From Phycisphaerae bacterium (GTDB lineage: Bacteria; Planctomycetota; Phycisphaerae; UBA1845), in the NCBI GenBank assembly GCA_029260215.1, contig JAJDDQ010000014.1, positions 62,001 through 126,000 of the forward strand: a stretch of 64,000 bases of DNA, given 5' to 3'. This document shows, in pieces, positions 34,921 through 43,445 of this stretch; the first letter of the stretch is position 1, and every line of letters begins with the position of its first letter. The translations under genes and the position numbers were made by a program. A model generated the notes under the pieces. The model worked only from the letters and a program-made list of their open reading frames with translations, searched no databases and was not told the origin of the DNA.

Positions 34921-36765
34921 TTACTCGCGAGGACCGGAACTCTTGGGCGCTTCGTGTGTCGACGCTGCGAGCCGCGCTACGGGGTAAACATCCTTCCACG
35001 CGTCCCAGTATTTCGATCGTTCGTACAGAAAATTGATCCGGCTGCGGGGGCTGTCTCTGAACGACTCGTCAGACTTCAGCCGCTTGTCATACTCAGCCTT
35101 GAGCTTCTCGTCGTTGGCAAGCATCTCGCGTGCGATGGGTTCGAAGGCATAGGTTTCGACATACTCCTTCTGCTCGAAAACCTGATTGAAGAACCCCCAC
35201 GCCAACACCGAGTCAGGCCCCTTCGGCTCGAACAGGTGCATGACCAGTCGAGCGAGCGGCTGACCGACGGGCACGACCATCGTTCCGGGCGGCATGTCAA
35301 CATCGCGCGTAACCGTCTCGATGTCGTAGGCAGGGCGGGCGTGTCCCTCGAAGGGCCGTCCCGCGAATCGCACTTGGCTGCATCGCGCATAGTCGAGACG
35401 GAACGCCGTCCGCTCCGACAGCACGCGATACGTTATGCCGTGCAAATCAAGCAGCTCACGAACAAACGCCCACTCCGGCGGAATCACATACGCCGTCGGC
35501 GGAACAGCCTCCACGGTCGCACTTATCGCGTCGGAGAATCGCGATGTGTAATCGACCGCGTCAGCGGTATACACGAGCACTTCTCCGTCGATGATGTCGC
35601 TTTCTCGCTTTTCGATGCGCACGCCCTTGAACACGAACGGCTGCCATGTTTCCTCGCGTTCAAATCGCAGCGGCATGCTTTGGGCGTTCGACTCCGCGTC
35701 ACGTTGGGTGAATTGTTTCTTCGTGCTCGCGTCCGCACCGGTCACAGCCCCGCGCAGCGCCGCAACATCGCGATTCACCTCTTCAAGCACGCGCCTCATG
35801 ATGGAGTACGTAGACAACACGCGCGTGCGAAACGGCTTGAGCGCATGGGTTTCCACGAGAATCGACGGGCGATTGCACACACCGGCATACCCGGTGGAAA
35901 AACGCGGCGTGAACGATGACGAACCGTAGATACCCTTCGAAGGATCAGCCCGATCGACGTACGAGAAATAAGGCATTGCGGTGAACCCGTCCGCCTCCAC
36001 CCTGGGCCAAACAGCCGGGTACAGCACGTCCTGCGTGTATGCGGCGATCTCCGAAGCGGTATTCTCATGCATGGCCGACGCATAAAGCACATCGTACCGA
36101 TGATCGCTGCCGTCGGTGGTGTGGTTGTCGATCAGCAGGTCGGGATCCCACTCGTCCCACAGTCGAAGCCAATGGCGCATCTCGACCGTATCCGCCTTGG
36201 TGTAATCGCGATTGAGATTGAGGTTGGCGGCTGTCACACGCCAGCCCATCTCGTCCGGACCGTTCTGATTCACGCGGTTGAACGCGCTCCGGCGTTCGTG
36301 GCCATCGACGTTGAAAACGGGCATGATCAGAATGTCGATTTTGTCGATCAGATCGACGAGCGACCGAGTCACGACGATATCGCGCGCCAGCGCCAGAGAG
36401 GCGTCCTTCCCCGCGCACTCCCCCGCGTGGATGCAATTCTGGATGAGCATCACGGCTTTACCACTCCGGTGGGCCGCTCCGGACGCCGGTTTTTCATCGC
36501 GGGAGAGGATCAGCAGCGGCAAATCACGCCCTCGCGCACTTTGCCCAAATGTTGTGTAGTGGGCAAACGGCGACGCATCCGCCAGCCGCTTGCAATAAGC
36601 GACAGCTTCCACATACGTTCCCGTCTCGCGGTAGCCGGTGCGCTCCGCCGCAGTCTGCCAGACCGCCTCCCCTTCGCCGGAAGCGTGCGCGCAGCAGGCT
36701 GCAATCGAGAGAATCAAACAGATCGCGGCGAAAACGCCGTTTTTGGGGATTTCTGACGTCAACAT
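34921..36765 (-). CDS. Exported M14-family zinc carboxypeptidase
   Basis: 614 residues. The ATG at 36765 gives a signal peptide (GVFAAICLILSIAACCAHASG) and has AAGGAG about 13 bases upstream; an ORF start 198 bases further out is rejected. The M14 zinc site is seen as IHAGE (His, Glu ligands) and DNHTTDG (His ligand), with RGRDLPLLIL and NLNRDYTKAD typical of the family. VETHALKPF probably carries the catalytic Glu. A C-terminal ~240-residue extension follows the peptidase domain. The role is hydrolysis of C-terminal residues from peptides or cell-wall peptides outside the cytoplasm. The last ~45 codons are duplicated at 33756-33890. Confidence 0.9.
   Translation of the reverse strand: MLTSEIPKNGVFAAICLILSIAACCAHASGEGEAVWQTAAERTGYRETGTYVEAVAYCKRLADASPFAHYTTFGQSARGRDLPLLILSRDEKPASGAAHRSGKAVMLIQNCIHAGECAGKDASLALARDIVVTRSLVDLIDKIDILIMPVFNVDGHERRSAFNRVNQNGPDEMGWRVTAANLNLNRDYTKADTVEMRHWLRLWDEWDPDLLIDNHTTDGSDHRYDVLYASAMHENTASEIAAYTQDVLYPAVWPRVEADGFTAMPYFSYVDRADPSKGIYGSSSFTPRFSTGYAGVCNRPSILVETHALKPFRTRVLSTYSIMRRVLEEVNRDVAALRGAVTGADASTKKQFTQRDAESNAQSMPLRFEREETWQPFVFKGVRIEKRESDIIDGEVLVYTADAVDYTSRFSDAISATVEAVPPTAYVIPPEWAFVRELLDLHGITYRVLSERTAFRLDYARCSQVRFAGRPFEGHARPAYDIETVTRDVDMPPGTMVVPVGQPLARLVMHLFEPKGPDSVLAWGFFNQVFEQKEYVETYAFEPIAREMLANDEKLKAEYDKRLKSDESFRDSPRSRINFLYERSKYWDAWKDVYPVARLAASTHEAPKSSGPRE
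34981..35115. repeat. Direct repeat, right copy (within the M14 gene)
   Basis: The intact source of the 135-base duplication, encoding the M14 protein's C-terminus. The offset from the left copy is 1225 bases, with the metallopeptidase-like gene in between. Confidence 0.9.
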
Positions 36766-37150
36766 GGGCAATCGTCCACTCCTTGCGTTTTCCAACCCGC
36801 CCGCCGTGGGCGTGAACACCTTCCTTATTACATCGCGGTGGGAATTGTTCGCAACGGGCAAGTCGGCACAGCCTTGGCCAATCTGGACAGGGTGAAAACA
36901 CCCATACGTGAACAAGAAAGTGGAAAATACGGCGGTTTGGTACGGAAATTGCTGTAACCACAATCAGAGGCGTCGGGACGGTCGCTGACGATTGAAAGGT
37001 CTCGATCTTCCCGAGCCGATGATACTCCCGGACTTCGGTGACCGCGCAGAGCGGCCTTGAATTTGGGAAACCGGGGCGGGTTTTGCGTCTCGACAACAGC
37101 GCGTGGCGGGTTCATAATCCCTCCAAGCGGCACAGTGTTCCGCATTGCGA
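36766..37150. other. Divergent intergenic region, nothing recognised
   Basis: 385 bases between the M14 gene (minus) and a small membrane-protein gene (plus). Apart from the AAGGAG upstream of the M14 start I find no repeat, RNA gene or credible ORF. It presumably carries outward promoters. Confidence 0.5.
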
Positions 37151-37675
37151 ATGGGCAATCGTCAAATGATCAGCCGATCTCAATCCAACCGAATCACGTG
37201 GGCAGCCTTCCGCATCATGTGGGTGGTTATGTTCGCCGCCCACGCGCATTGGCTTTTCCGCTCATTCGGTTCCGACTCGTCGTGGTTCGGCTCGAAGCTG
37301 GCCACCGCGGCGGCGGTCGTTTTCTTCGCACTCAAAGCCGTCGATTACGCTCCGATTCGCGTCCCGCTGAATCGCCAAAGCCTCGTCGTATGCGTCATGG
37401 TCGTCCTGCTCCTGCACTCCGGTGTTATCGGACGATCCGTCGGTCACGACGTTACCCTGACGCTGTGGACCCTGCCTGCTTTCATCGCGACCGCATTGGC
37501 ACTCAAGCCGGTCGCCGTCAGCTTCATTCGCCACCTGCTGCGCGTTGCGGCTGTCATAGGCCAAGTGCCGATGTGCTGGTCGCGGACGTACTGGCATCGA
37601 CGCGCACGCACGCTTCTTTGCGCCCATCAATACTTCCTGACCGCCTTGGGCGTCCCGCGCGCACCGCCCGCGTAA
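37151..37675 (+). CDS. Small hypothetical membrane protein
   Basis: 174 residues from the ATG at 37151 (a TTG six bases upstream is possible). Four hydrophobic segments can be seen: AAFRIMWVVMFAAHAHWLF, ATAAAVVFFALKAV, LVVCVMVVLLLHSGV and LPAFIATALALKP. A basic, Cys/His/Trp-containing tail follows. The family is not recognised. The coding assignment rests on the membrane pattern and the lack of a better frame. A strong hairpin follows 33 bases after the stop. Confidence 0.55.
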   Translation: MGNRQMISRSQSNRITWAAFRIMWVVMFAAHAHWLFRSFGSDSSWFGSKLATAAAVVFFALKAVDYAPIRVPLNRQSLVVCVMVVLLLHSGVIGRSVGHDVTLTLWTLPAFIATALALKPVAVSFIRHLLRVAAVIGQVPMCWSRTYWHRRARTLLCAHQYFLTALGVPRAPPA

Positions 37676-37707
37676 CTCCTCAACACCCGATCGAATGCCC
37701 TTAATGA

Positions 37708-37742
37708 CCGTGAACACGCACGCGCATCGTGCTCGTTCACGG
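37708..37742 (+). terminator. Extended hairpin after the small membrane protein gene
   Basis: CCGTGAAC (37708-37715) pairs with GTTCACGG (37735-37742). Inside, GCACG pairs with CGTGC across a 2x2 internal loop, leaving a 5-nt apical loop. No T-run follows, so it could be a terminator or a structured leader of the next gene (start 37841). Confidence 0.55.
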
Positions 37743-37791
37743 ATGGTGACGCGACATATTCCGCTTCGCCACCGGCGCTTCAAGACGGAAA

Positions 37792-37813
37792 CGCCCCGGA
37801 TCAAGCCGGGGCG
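37792..37813 (+). promoter_or_regulatory. Hairpin in the leader of the dockerin-protein gene
   Basis: CGCCCCGG (37792-37799) and CCGGGGCG (37806-37813) form a perfect 8-bp stem with a 6-nt loop. It ends 11 bases before the GAGGAG ribosome binding site of the gene starting at 37841. Its position suits transcript stabilisation or translational control, but no known riboswitch class is recognised. Confidence 0.5.
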
Positions 37814-37840
37814 CAGCACACCGTGTGAGGAGATGAAAAG

Positions 37841-39277
37841 TTGTCCAGCAAGAAGATACTCAGTTCCGCAGTTATCGGACTCTGCCTTGTCGCAGATTCC
37901 GCCACCGCAGCCGATTTTGTGCCGATCATCGGCGTCGATCCATTTTTGAATCCCGGACCTGTCCGGCAGGTTTTCCCGACCCCAGGCCCCGGTTTCCCAG
38001 GCCCGATCGCCGACGGCAACCGATTGGCTGGCACGAGCGTTGCGGGGGATACAGCCGAGTACGCCGGTATCGGCACACCCATGTATCAGCCGAACGCTTT
38101 CGGCGCGCTCAGTTTCACGTTTCGCAGGGGCAGCATTCCCGTGCCGCCGAATAATCGCGTGCCGATTCTCGGGATCGACTTTCTCGGCGGACCGCTGATC
38201 GACATGGATGGCGACCTCGACAACGGATCGCGAAGCCTTATTCCCGTATTCGGAGAAACGCCGATCGTCATTCCCGATTCAGAAAGCGTCGTCGTCCTCA
38301 ATCCCGATTTCGACGCGGGGACGATTGAGCTTCCCTGGATGGATATTTTGGGCACGAATGAAGGCGGGCCTGGCATCAACCCGGAGGTCTCAACAACCAT
38401 CAACGTCCCCGCCGGCACCACGGTCGATGCGCAATCCGGTGCGGCCATCAATCCCGACTTCGATACACGCACTGGAGCCATCACTGAATTCACCGGTGAC
38501 AGTGGCACGCTTGGGGGCGTGTACGCGATCGACGACCTCGGCTACGAAATATGGCAGGACTCAACCAACCCGCAAAGCAGTTCAGCCTCTTTGCTTGGCA
38601 CGATTCAACTGCTCGGCTCGTTTCGCGGTTGGCTGGTCACGCGTGATCCGGTCACCGGCCTTTTTCCGACGCTCGAAGGTGAAGGGCTTGGCACGACGCT
38701 TTGGCCTGCGGTTGCGACGGAATTCGTTGGTGAATCCGTCGTGACGGCCAACGGTTTGCAAGGCGGGTCAGCCACCATCACGTTCGGGCCGGGCAGCGAT
38801 GCGTTCGATGCCTGCGCCCCAGCCCCGCCCGGAAACTGCAATGGCGGCCTCGCGTACACGGACAACGACGGCGATGTCGGTGCCTACTTCGATCAAGTCG
38901 TCGTGCCCAACCTCTCCGACGATGAATTTAGCTTCGTCTATCTCGAAGCGGCGGGGTTCGGCGTGAACAACAGCTTCGATCCCGTTTTCGGCGATACCGT
39001 GGGGTGGGATGTCGTCATCATTGCCGGGTCCAAGTGCGGCTTGGGGCCCGAAGCATTGCCCGGTGACTTTGACGGTGATTTCCAAATTGATCTCGACGAT
39101 TTTTCCGGTTTCACCCAGTGCGTGGGCGAGCCGGGCGTGCCTGCGGGAGAAGGTTGCAGCCCCGTCGATTTCGACGACGACGCCGATGTCGACCTGATTG
39201 ATTTCGCCGCGTTTCAAAGCCGCTTCGGCCAATCGTTACGCGTACCTTCATGCCTCTTGCAGGGAGGTCAGCCATGA
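37841..39277 (+). CDS. Secreted protein with C-terminal dockerin-like EF-hand pair
   Basis: 478 residues from a TTG start with GAGGAG eight bases upstream. The N-terminus is a signal peptide (KKILSSAVIGLCLVADSATAA). The central part is beta-rich and Gly/Pro/Asp-rich, and no enzyme motif is recognised. The last ~70 residues contain two calcium-loop segments, GDFDGDFQIDLDDFSGF and VDFDDDADVDLIDFAAFQ, spaced as in type I dockerin domains. Dockerins bind cohesins; a cohesin-like domain ends the giant protein encoded at 21066-28028, though a link is only speculative. The stop overlaps the start of the prepilin-like gene by four bases. Confidence 0.8.
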   Translation: MSSKKILSSAVIGLCLVADSATAADFVPIIGVDPFLNPGPVRQVFPTPGPGFPGPIADGNRLAGTSVAGDTAEYAGIGTPMYQPNAFGALSFTFRRGSIPVPPNNRVPILGIDFLGGPLIDMDGDLDNGSRSLIPVFGETPIVIPDSESVVVLNPDFDAGTIELPWMDILGTNEGGPGINPEVSTTINVPAGTTVDAQSGAAINPDFDTRTGAITEFTGDSGTLGGVYAIDDLGYEIWQDSTNPQSSSASLLGTIQLLGSFRGWLVTRDPVTGLFPTLEGEGLGTTLWPAVATEFVGESVVTANGLQGGSATITFGPGSDAFDACAPAPPGNCNGGLAYTDNDGDVGAYFDQVVVPNLSDDEFSFVYLEAAGFGVNNSFDPVFGDTVGWDVVIIAGSKCGLGPEALPGDFDGDFQIDLDDFSGFTQCVGEPGVPAGEGCSPVDFDDDADVDLIDFAAFQSRFGQSLRVPSCLLQGGQP

Positions 39278-40038
39278 TATCAGCAATTCGCCGAAACCAT
39301 CGCGGTTTTACTTTGATCGAGTTGCTTGTCGTGATCAGTATCATCGCGTTGCTTATGGCTATTCTTGTTCCGTCGCTCCGGTCCGCCCGGGATGAGGCAC
39401 GTCGCGTGGTCTGCTCGACGCACTTGCGCGGCATTGGTCAGGGCATCTGGAATTATTGGACGTCGGAAAACGGTCGGCTTCCGTATCTGGAAAGCCCAAT
39501 GACCAATGGCGGCGGCACCACGGCGGAGGGGCCGGCCCACGGATACGGAAATCCGGGGTCACAGGCGGTGGACACCGACCCCTTCGATATGAAGCTTTGG
39601 CCTCTTTCGCTGCCGAATGTGTTGATGCCGACGCACCTGAATGTTGACCCGAGCATTTTCGTTTGCCCGTCGGCAATCGCGGGTTGGCCTAAAGATGGGC
39701 CGCCGTGGAAATACACGTATCGATCCGCCGCCGCGAATCAGCCTAACGGCGTGGTAACGGCTGAAGGCTCTTATTTCCGCGAGAACTTCGGGTTCATGGA
39801 TGGCCGCATGTTGAAGACGTTTACCGTCCAGATGACCGATGATCCTATCAAGAACGCCCAGCAGCTCGCGATGAAGCGCAGCACGTACCTTCGGGACTTT
39901 GTGCGCAGAGACCCGCAGTTTCGCGGGCCTCATAAGGGTGGGATGAACGTGCTCAATCGGCGGCTTGATGTTGAATACCGGAATCGTCAGAAGGTCATCG
40001 AGGACTTGGCCTCTTTTGGTGAAGGGGTCGCGTTTTGA
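39274..40038 (+). CDS. Prepilin-like protein (planctomycete type)
   Basis: 254 residues. The ATG at 39274 overlaps the previous stop (ATGA) and has GGAGG six bases upstream. The leader NHRGFTLIELLVVISIIALL at residues ~9-28 is a textbook class III prepilin cleavage and methylation site with Glu+5, then VPSLRSARDEARRVVC. The mature domain (HLRGIGQGIWNYWTSENGRLP) matches the large group of planctomycete secreted pseudopilins whose function is poorly known. It would need a prepilin peptidase, not found here. Coupling with the dockerin protein suggests the two work together at the surface. Confidence 0.9.
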   Translation: MISAIRRNHRGFTLIELLVVISIIALLMAILVPSLRSARDEARRVVCSTHLRGIGQGIWNYWTSENGRLPYLESPMTNGGGTTAEGPAHGYGNPGSQAVDTDPFDMKLWPLSLPNVLMPTHLNVDPSIFVCPSAIAGWPKDGPPWKYTYRSAAANQPNGVVTAEGSYFRENFGFMDGRMLKTFTVQMTDDPIKNAQQLAMKRSTYLRDFVRRDPQFRGPHKGGMNVLNRRLDVEYRNRQKVIEDLASFGEGVAF

Positions 40039-40344
40039 CCCGGTATCGCAGAGGCTTGAATGCCTGACGTAGCTTAACCTTGTTCGTCTAAAGGCTTTCG
40101 ACAGAACAAATCACTCGGAATTCACCTCGGTCGAAGTCCAGGCAGCGGGAAGCTGTCCACAGGTTTGACCGAAGCGTCAACGTTGATCGACTGTGCCGAA
40201 TCGCCGATGATACCCGCATGAGCATCGGGGAAATTGCTTAACATTATCGGGCCGAGGAAACCTCAACGGCGTTGACGTTATGGACGGGTTGCCGACGTTG
40301 AGTGCCCGCGACAGGCGATAGTTGGGACTCTGAAGGATTCCGTT
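40039..40344. other. Intergenic gap before the glycan cluster, nothing recognised
   Basis: 306 bases with no convincing ORF, hairpin or RNA. The promoter for the cluster that starts at 40345 should be here, but I cannot identify its elements. The only clear signal is AAGGA seven bases before the TTG start. Confidence 0.5.
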
Positions 40345-41562
40345 TTGGCAAAAAGTCCGCGTATTTGCTTCGTGGTGCATAAAGCCTTCGGTGTGCTGGC
40401 GGGCAAGCCGACCGGGCATATCGGGGGCGTGGAGCGTCAAACGACGCTGATGGCTCGGTGGTTGGCGGCGCGTGGTCACTCCGTGTGCATGGTGACGTGG
40501 GACGAAGGACAGGAGGACGGCGTCCTGGTGGACGGCGTGCGCGTGTTTAAGGTTTGTGCGCGCGAGGCTGGCGTGCCTGGGTTGCGTTTCCTTCACCCTC
40601 GTTGGACAAGCCTGAACCGGGCGCTCGCTCGCGCCGATGCCGATCTCTACTATCACAACTGCGCGGAATACATGGCTGGGCAGGTTGCGCTGTGGTGCAA
40701 GGCTCGCCGTCGCAAATTTGTTTTCTCCGTCGCTTGCGACACGGATTGCGACCCGCGCCTTCCGACGCTTAAGAAGCTCCGTGAGCGCATACTTTTTCGC
40801 TACGCCATGACGCATGCCGATCGGCTAATCGCCCAAACAGAGCACCAGCGCGACATGCTCGACCGTTGGCTTCATGTGGATGCGCCGGTCCTGCCGATGC
40901 CCTGCCCGGGACAAAGTGACAACGAGTATGTTCCGCCGTCGCCGCCGTCCGGAACGGATCGCCCGATCATCTGGGTCGGCCGCCTTTCGCCTCAAAAGCG
41001 TCCGGATCGACTCATCAATGTGGCTGAGCGCTGCCCGCAGCACCGGTTTCACATTATCGGTCCCATTGGAGACGACAAGTACAACCGCGACGTACGACGG
41101 CGGGGCGAGAGTCTGCCCAACGTGACGTTCTTGGGGCCGGTGGCGCATGACAAGATAGGCCAACACTACCGCGAGGCGTCGCTGATGTGCTGCACGCCGG
41201 ACTATGAGGGTTTCCCCAATACGTATCTTGAGGCGTGGAGCTATGGATTGCCGATCGTCTCGACATTCGACCCGGATGGCCTGATCGCGCGCAAGACCCT
41301 TGGTGTGGCTGCTACGGATGAAGATTCGCTTATCAGCGGCATCAACCGGGTGCTGGGTGATTCGGAATTGTGGCGAACCATTTCGGATAATGCACGGGAT
41401 CATTTCGTCCGCAATTACGCAGTAGACGTATCGATCGCCCGATTCGAGCGGGTGTTTTTGGAGGTCTGTGGTATTGCCCCGCCCGGTCGGAGCGAAGAGC
41501 GTGAGTCGCTGTCGGCTTCGGTGCCGGTCACCGCAAACCCCAAGCAAGAAACGACGGTCTAG
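40345..41562 (+). CDS. Glycosyltransferase family 4
   Basis: 405 residues from a TTG start with AAGGA seven bases upstream. It shows the GT-B fold pattern. The N-terminal half has RICFVVHKAFGVLAG and GHIGGVERQTTLMARWLAARGH, the usual acceptor-side glycine loop. The C-terminal half has PIIWVGRLSPQKRPDRLINVAE and a donor-site region CTPDYEGFPNTYLEAWSYGL, with the EGFPNTYLE glutamate typical of GT4 retaining enzymes. It transfers a sugar from an activated nucleotide sugar to a lipid-linked or growing glycan in the cytoplasm. It is first in the glycan cluster, six bases from asnB. Confidence 0.92.
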   Translation: MAKSPRICFVVHKAFGVLAGKPTGHIGGVERQTTLMARWLAARGHSVCMVTWDEGQEDGVLVDGVRVFKVCAREAGVPGLRFLHPRWTSLNRALARADADLYYHNCAEYMAGQVALWCKARRRKFVFSVACDTDCDPRLPTLKKLRERILFRYAMTHADRLIAQTEHQRDMLDRWLHVDAPVLPMPCPGQSDNEYVPPSPPSGTDRPIIWVGRLSPQKRPDRLINVAERCPQHRFHIIGPIGDDKYNRDVRRRGESLPNVTFLGPVAHDKIGQHYREASLMCCTPDYEGFPNTYLEAWSYGLPIVSTFDPDGLIARKTLGVAATDEDSLISGINRVLGDSELWRTISDNARDHFVRNYAVDVSIARFERVFLEVCGIAPPGRSEERESLSASVPVTANPKQETTV

Positions 41563-41567
41563 GAAAA

Positions 41568-43445
41568 ATGTGCGGAATCACCGGCATCTGTGAGCCTTCA
41601 CCAGACGATCGCGTCGATCGTGCCCGGCTGCAAGCGATGACCGACGTCATCCGCCACCGAGGCCCCGACGGTGATGGTATCCACATTACCGGCAACATTG
41701 GTTTGGGCCATCGTCGGTTGAGCATCATCGACCTTGGCGGCGGCGCTCAACCGATGGCCAACGCGACCGGCGACTTGATCGTTACCTTCAACGGCGAGAT
41801 ATACAACTATGTCGAGCTGATGGGCGATCTGCGCAGCGATGGCTACACGTTCCAAACCAGCAGCGACACCGAAGTCATTCTGCACGCATACGCTGCCCAC
41901 GGCGACGGTTGTGTCGAGCACTTCAACGGCATGTTCGCTTTCGCTCTGTGGGACGACCGGCAAAGACGCCTGCTGATCGCCCGCGACCGCATGGGCAAGA
42001 AGCCGCTGTATTACCATTTTGACAACGGCCGCCTGATCTACTCAAGCGAGCTTAAAGCGCTCCTCCAGCATCCGCGCGTGCCGACCGAAGTGTGCCCGCA
42101 CGCGCTCGACGAATACCTGGCCTACGGCTACGTGCCGGAGGATCGCTGCATCATCCGGGGCGTGAAGAAACTCCCGCCGGGCTGCCTGCTTACCTGGCAG
42201 GACGGTCGCATCGAAATCAAGCACTACTGGGACGTTCACTTCAACGACGAACAGCCGACCGACGAACGCGCGTGGGTCGCGGAGTTGGAAAACCTTCTGC
42301 GCGACGCCGTCCGCATCCGCCTGCGCTCCGACGTGCCGCTGGGTGTTTTTCTCAGCGGCGGCGTCGACTCGAGCGCAATCGTTGCGCTGGCCAGCCAGGA
42401 GTCGGACACCCAGCTGCGGACGTTCGCCATTGGATTCGACGAGGCGGAGTTCGACGAACTTCACTACGCACGCATGGTGGCAGACCGATACAAGACTGAC
42501 CACACCGAAATCGTTGTTCGCGACCACGATCTGTCCATGCTGTCGGACATCGTCTACCACCTGGACGAGCCGTTCGCCGACCCTTCCGCACTGCCCACCT
42601 ATTACGTCTGCCGCGAGGCTCGCAAACACGTTACCGTCTGCCTCTCGGGTGACGGCGGCGATGAGGTTTTCGCGGGGTACTCCCGATATCGCCACGCACT
42701 TGCACAGGCGAAGTGGGACTGGTTGCTGAATCTCGGCGGTCGGGGGCTTGCGAAATCGGCTTCGCGAATCGTTCCTCGACATTGGCGCGGGCGCGGCATG
42801 ATCGATCGGGCGGCGTCGCGTGGGGCTGCACGGTACGCGTTGCAGATCGGCATCTTCGACGAGTCTGAACGGGCTGCGTTGCTTGGGTCTGATGCGTCGC
42901 GTATCCAAAGTGCGGGCGCTCTGTTCGCACCCTACTTCGCAAACCGCAACGGCCATTCTCTGACGACTGTGTTGCAGCACGTCGACCAGAAGAGCTACCT
43001 GCCCGACGACATCCTTGTGAAGGTCGATCGCATGTCGATGCAGAACAGCCTCGAAGTGCGCGCACCGCTGCTGGACTATCGCGTGGTCGAGTTCGTCAAC
43101 AAAGTTTCAGCCGGTTGGAAAATCCGTGACGGCCAAGCCAAGCACGCTCTGAAGAAACTCCTCGAACCGCATTTGCCGCACGATGTGCTGTATCGCAAGA
43201 AGATGGGCTTCGGAATCCCCATCAAACACTGGTTCCGTGGGCGGCAGAAGGAATATGTTCGTGAGTTGCTGCTTTCGTCGGAGTCCAGGGCGACCGAGTG
43301 GATTGATCGCACGAGTGTGGAGCGGCTTCTCGATGACCACGTTCGCGGGCAGCGCGATCTGAGTCAGAAAATCTGGGCGATCGTTGTATTTGAACATTGG
43401 TGTCGACGCGTTCTCCAACCATGTCCCCAAGTCGCGACAGCCTAA
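41568..43445 (+). CDS. asnB: Glutamine-dependent asparagine synthetase-like amidotransferase
   Basis: 625 residues, normal for AsnB. Cys2 after the initiator Met (MCGITGICEP) is the glutaminase nucleophile of class II amidotransferases. RHRGPDG, FNGEIYNY and SSDTEV follow as in the family. The synthetase domain has the PP-loop SGGVDSS at residues 263-269, with an ammonia tunnel implied. The family makes asparagine, but members inside glycan clusters are believed to amidate sugar acids or other carboxylates. The setting beside glycosyltransferases and an ATP-grasp gene favours a glycan role (inference). Its stop shares a base with the next start (TAATG). Confidence 0.93.
   Translation: MCGITGICEPSPDDRVDRARLQAMTDVIRHRGPDGDGIHITGNIGLGHRRLSIIDLGGGAQPMANATGDLIVTFNGEIYNYVELMGDLRSDGYTFQTSSDTEVILHAYAAHGDGCVEHFNGMFAFALWDDRQRRLLIARDRMGKKPLYYHFDNGRLIYSSELKALLQHPRVPTEVCPHALDEYLAYGYVPEDRCIIRGVKKLPPGCLLTWQDGRIEIKHYWDVHFNDEQPTDERAWVAELENLLRDAVRIRLRSDVPLGVFLSGGVDSSAIVALASQESDTQLRTFAIGFDEAEFDELHYARMVADRYKTDHTEIVVRDHDLSMLSDIVYHLDEPFADPSALPTYYVCREARKHVTVCLSGDGGDEVFAGYSRYRHALAQAKWDWLLNLGGRGLAKSASRIVPRHWRGRGMIDRAASRGAARYALQIGIFDESERAALLGSDASRIQSAGALFAPYFANRNGHSLTTVLQHVDQKSYLPDDILVKVDRMSMQNSLEVRAPLLDYRVVEFVNKVSAGWKIRDGQAKHALKKLLEPHLPHDVLYRKKMGFGIPIKHWFRGRQKEYVRELLLSSESRATEWIDRTSVERLLDDHVRGQRDLSQKIWAIVVFEHWCRRVLQPCPQVATA

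Noticed and set aside
37262-37819. 185-codon minus-strand frame opposite the small membrane protein
   Set aside because: The Arg/Ala-rich translation has no membrane or domain pattern, whereas the plus strand shows four hydrophobic helices.
40177-40815. 212-codon minus-strand frame at the start of the glycan cluster
   Set aside because: It lies opposite the well-supported GT4 gene and its translation shows no domain.
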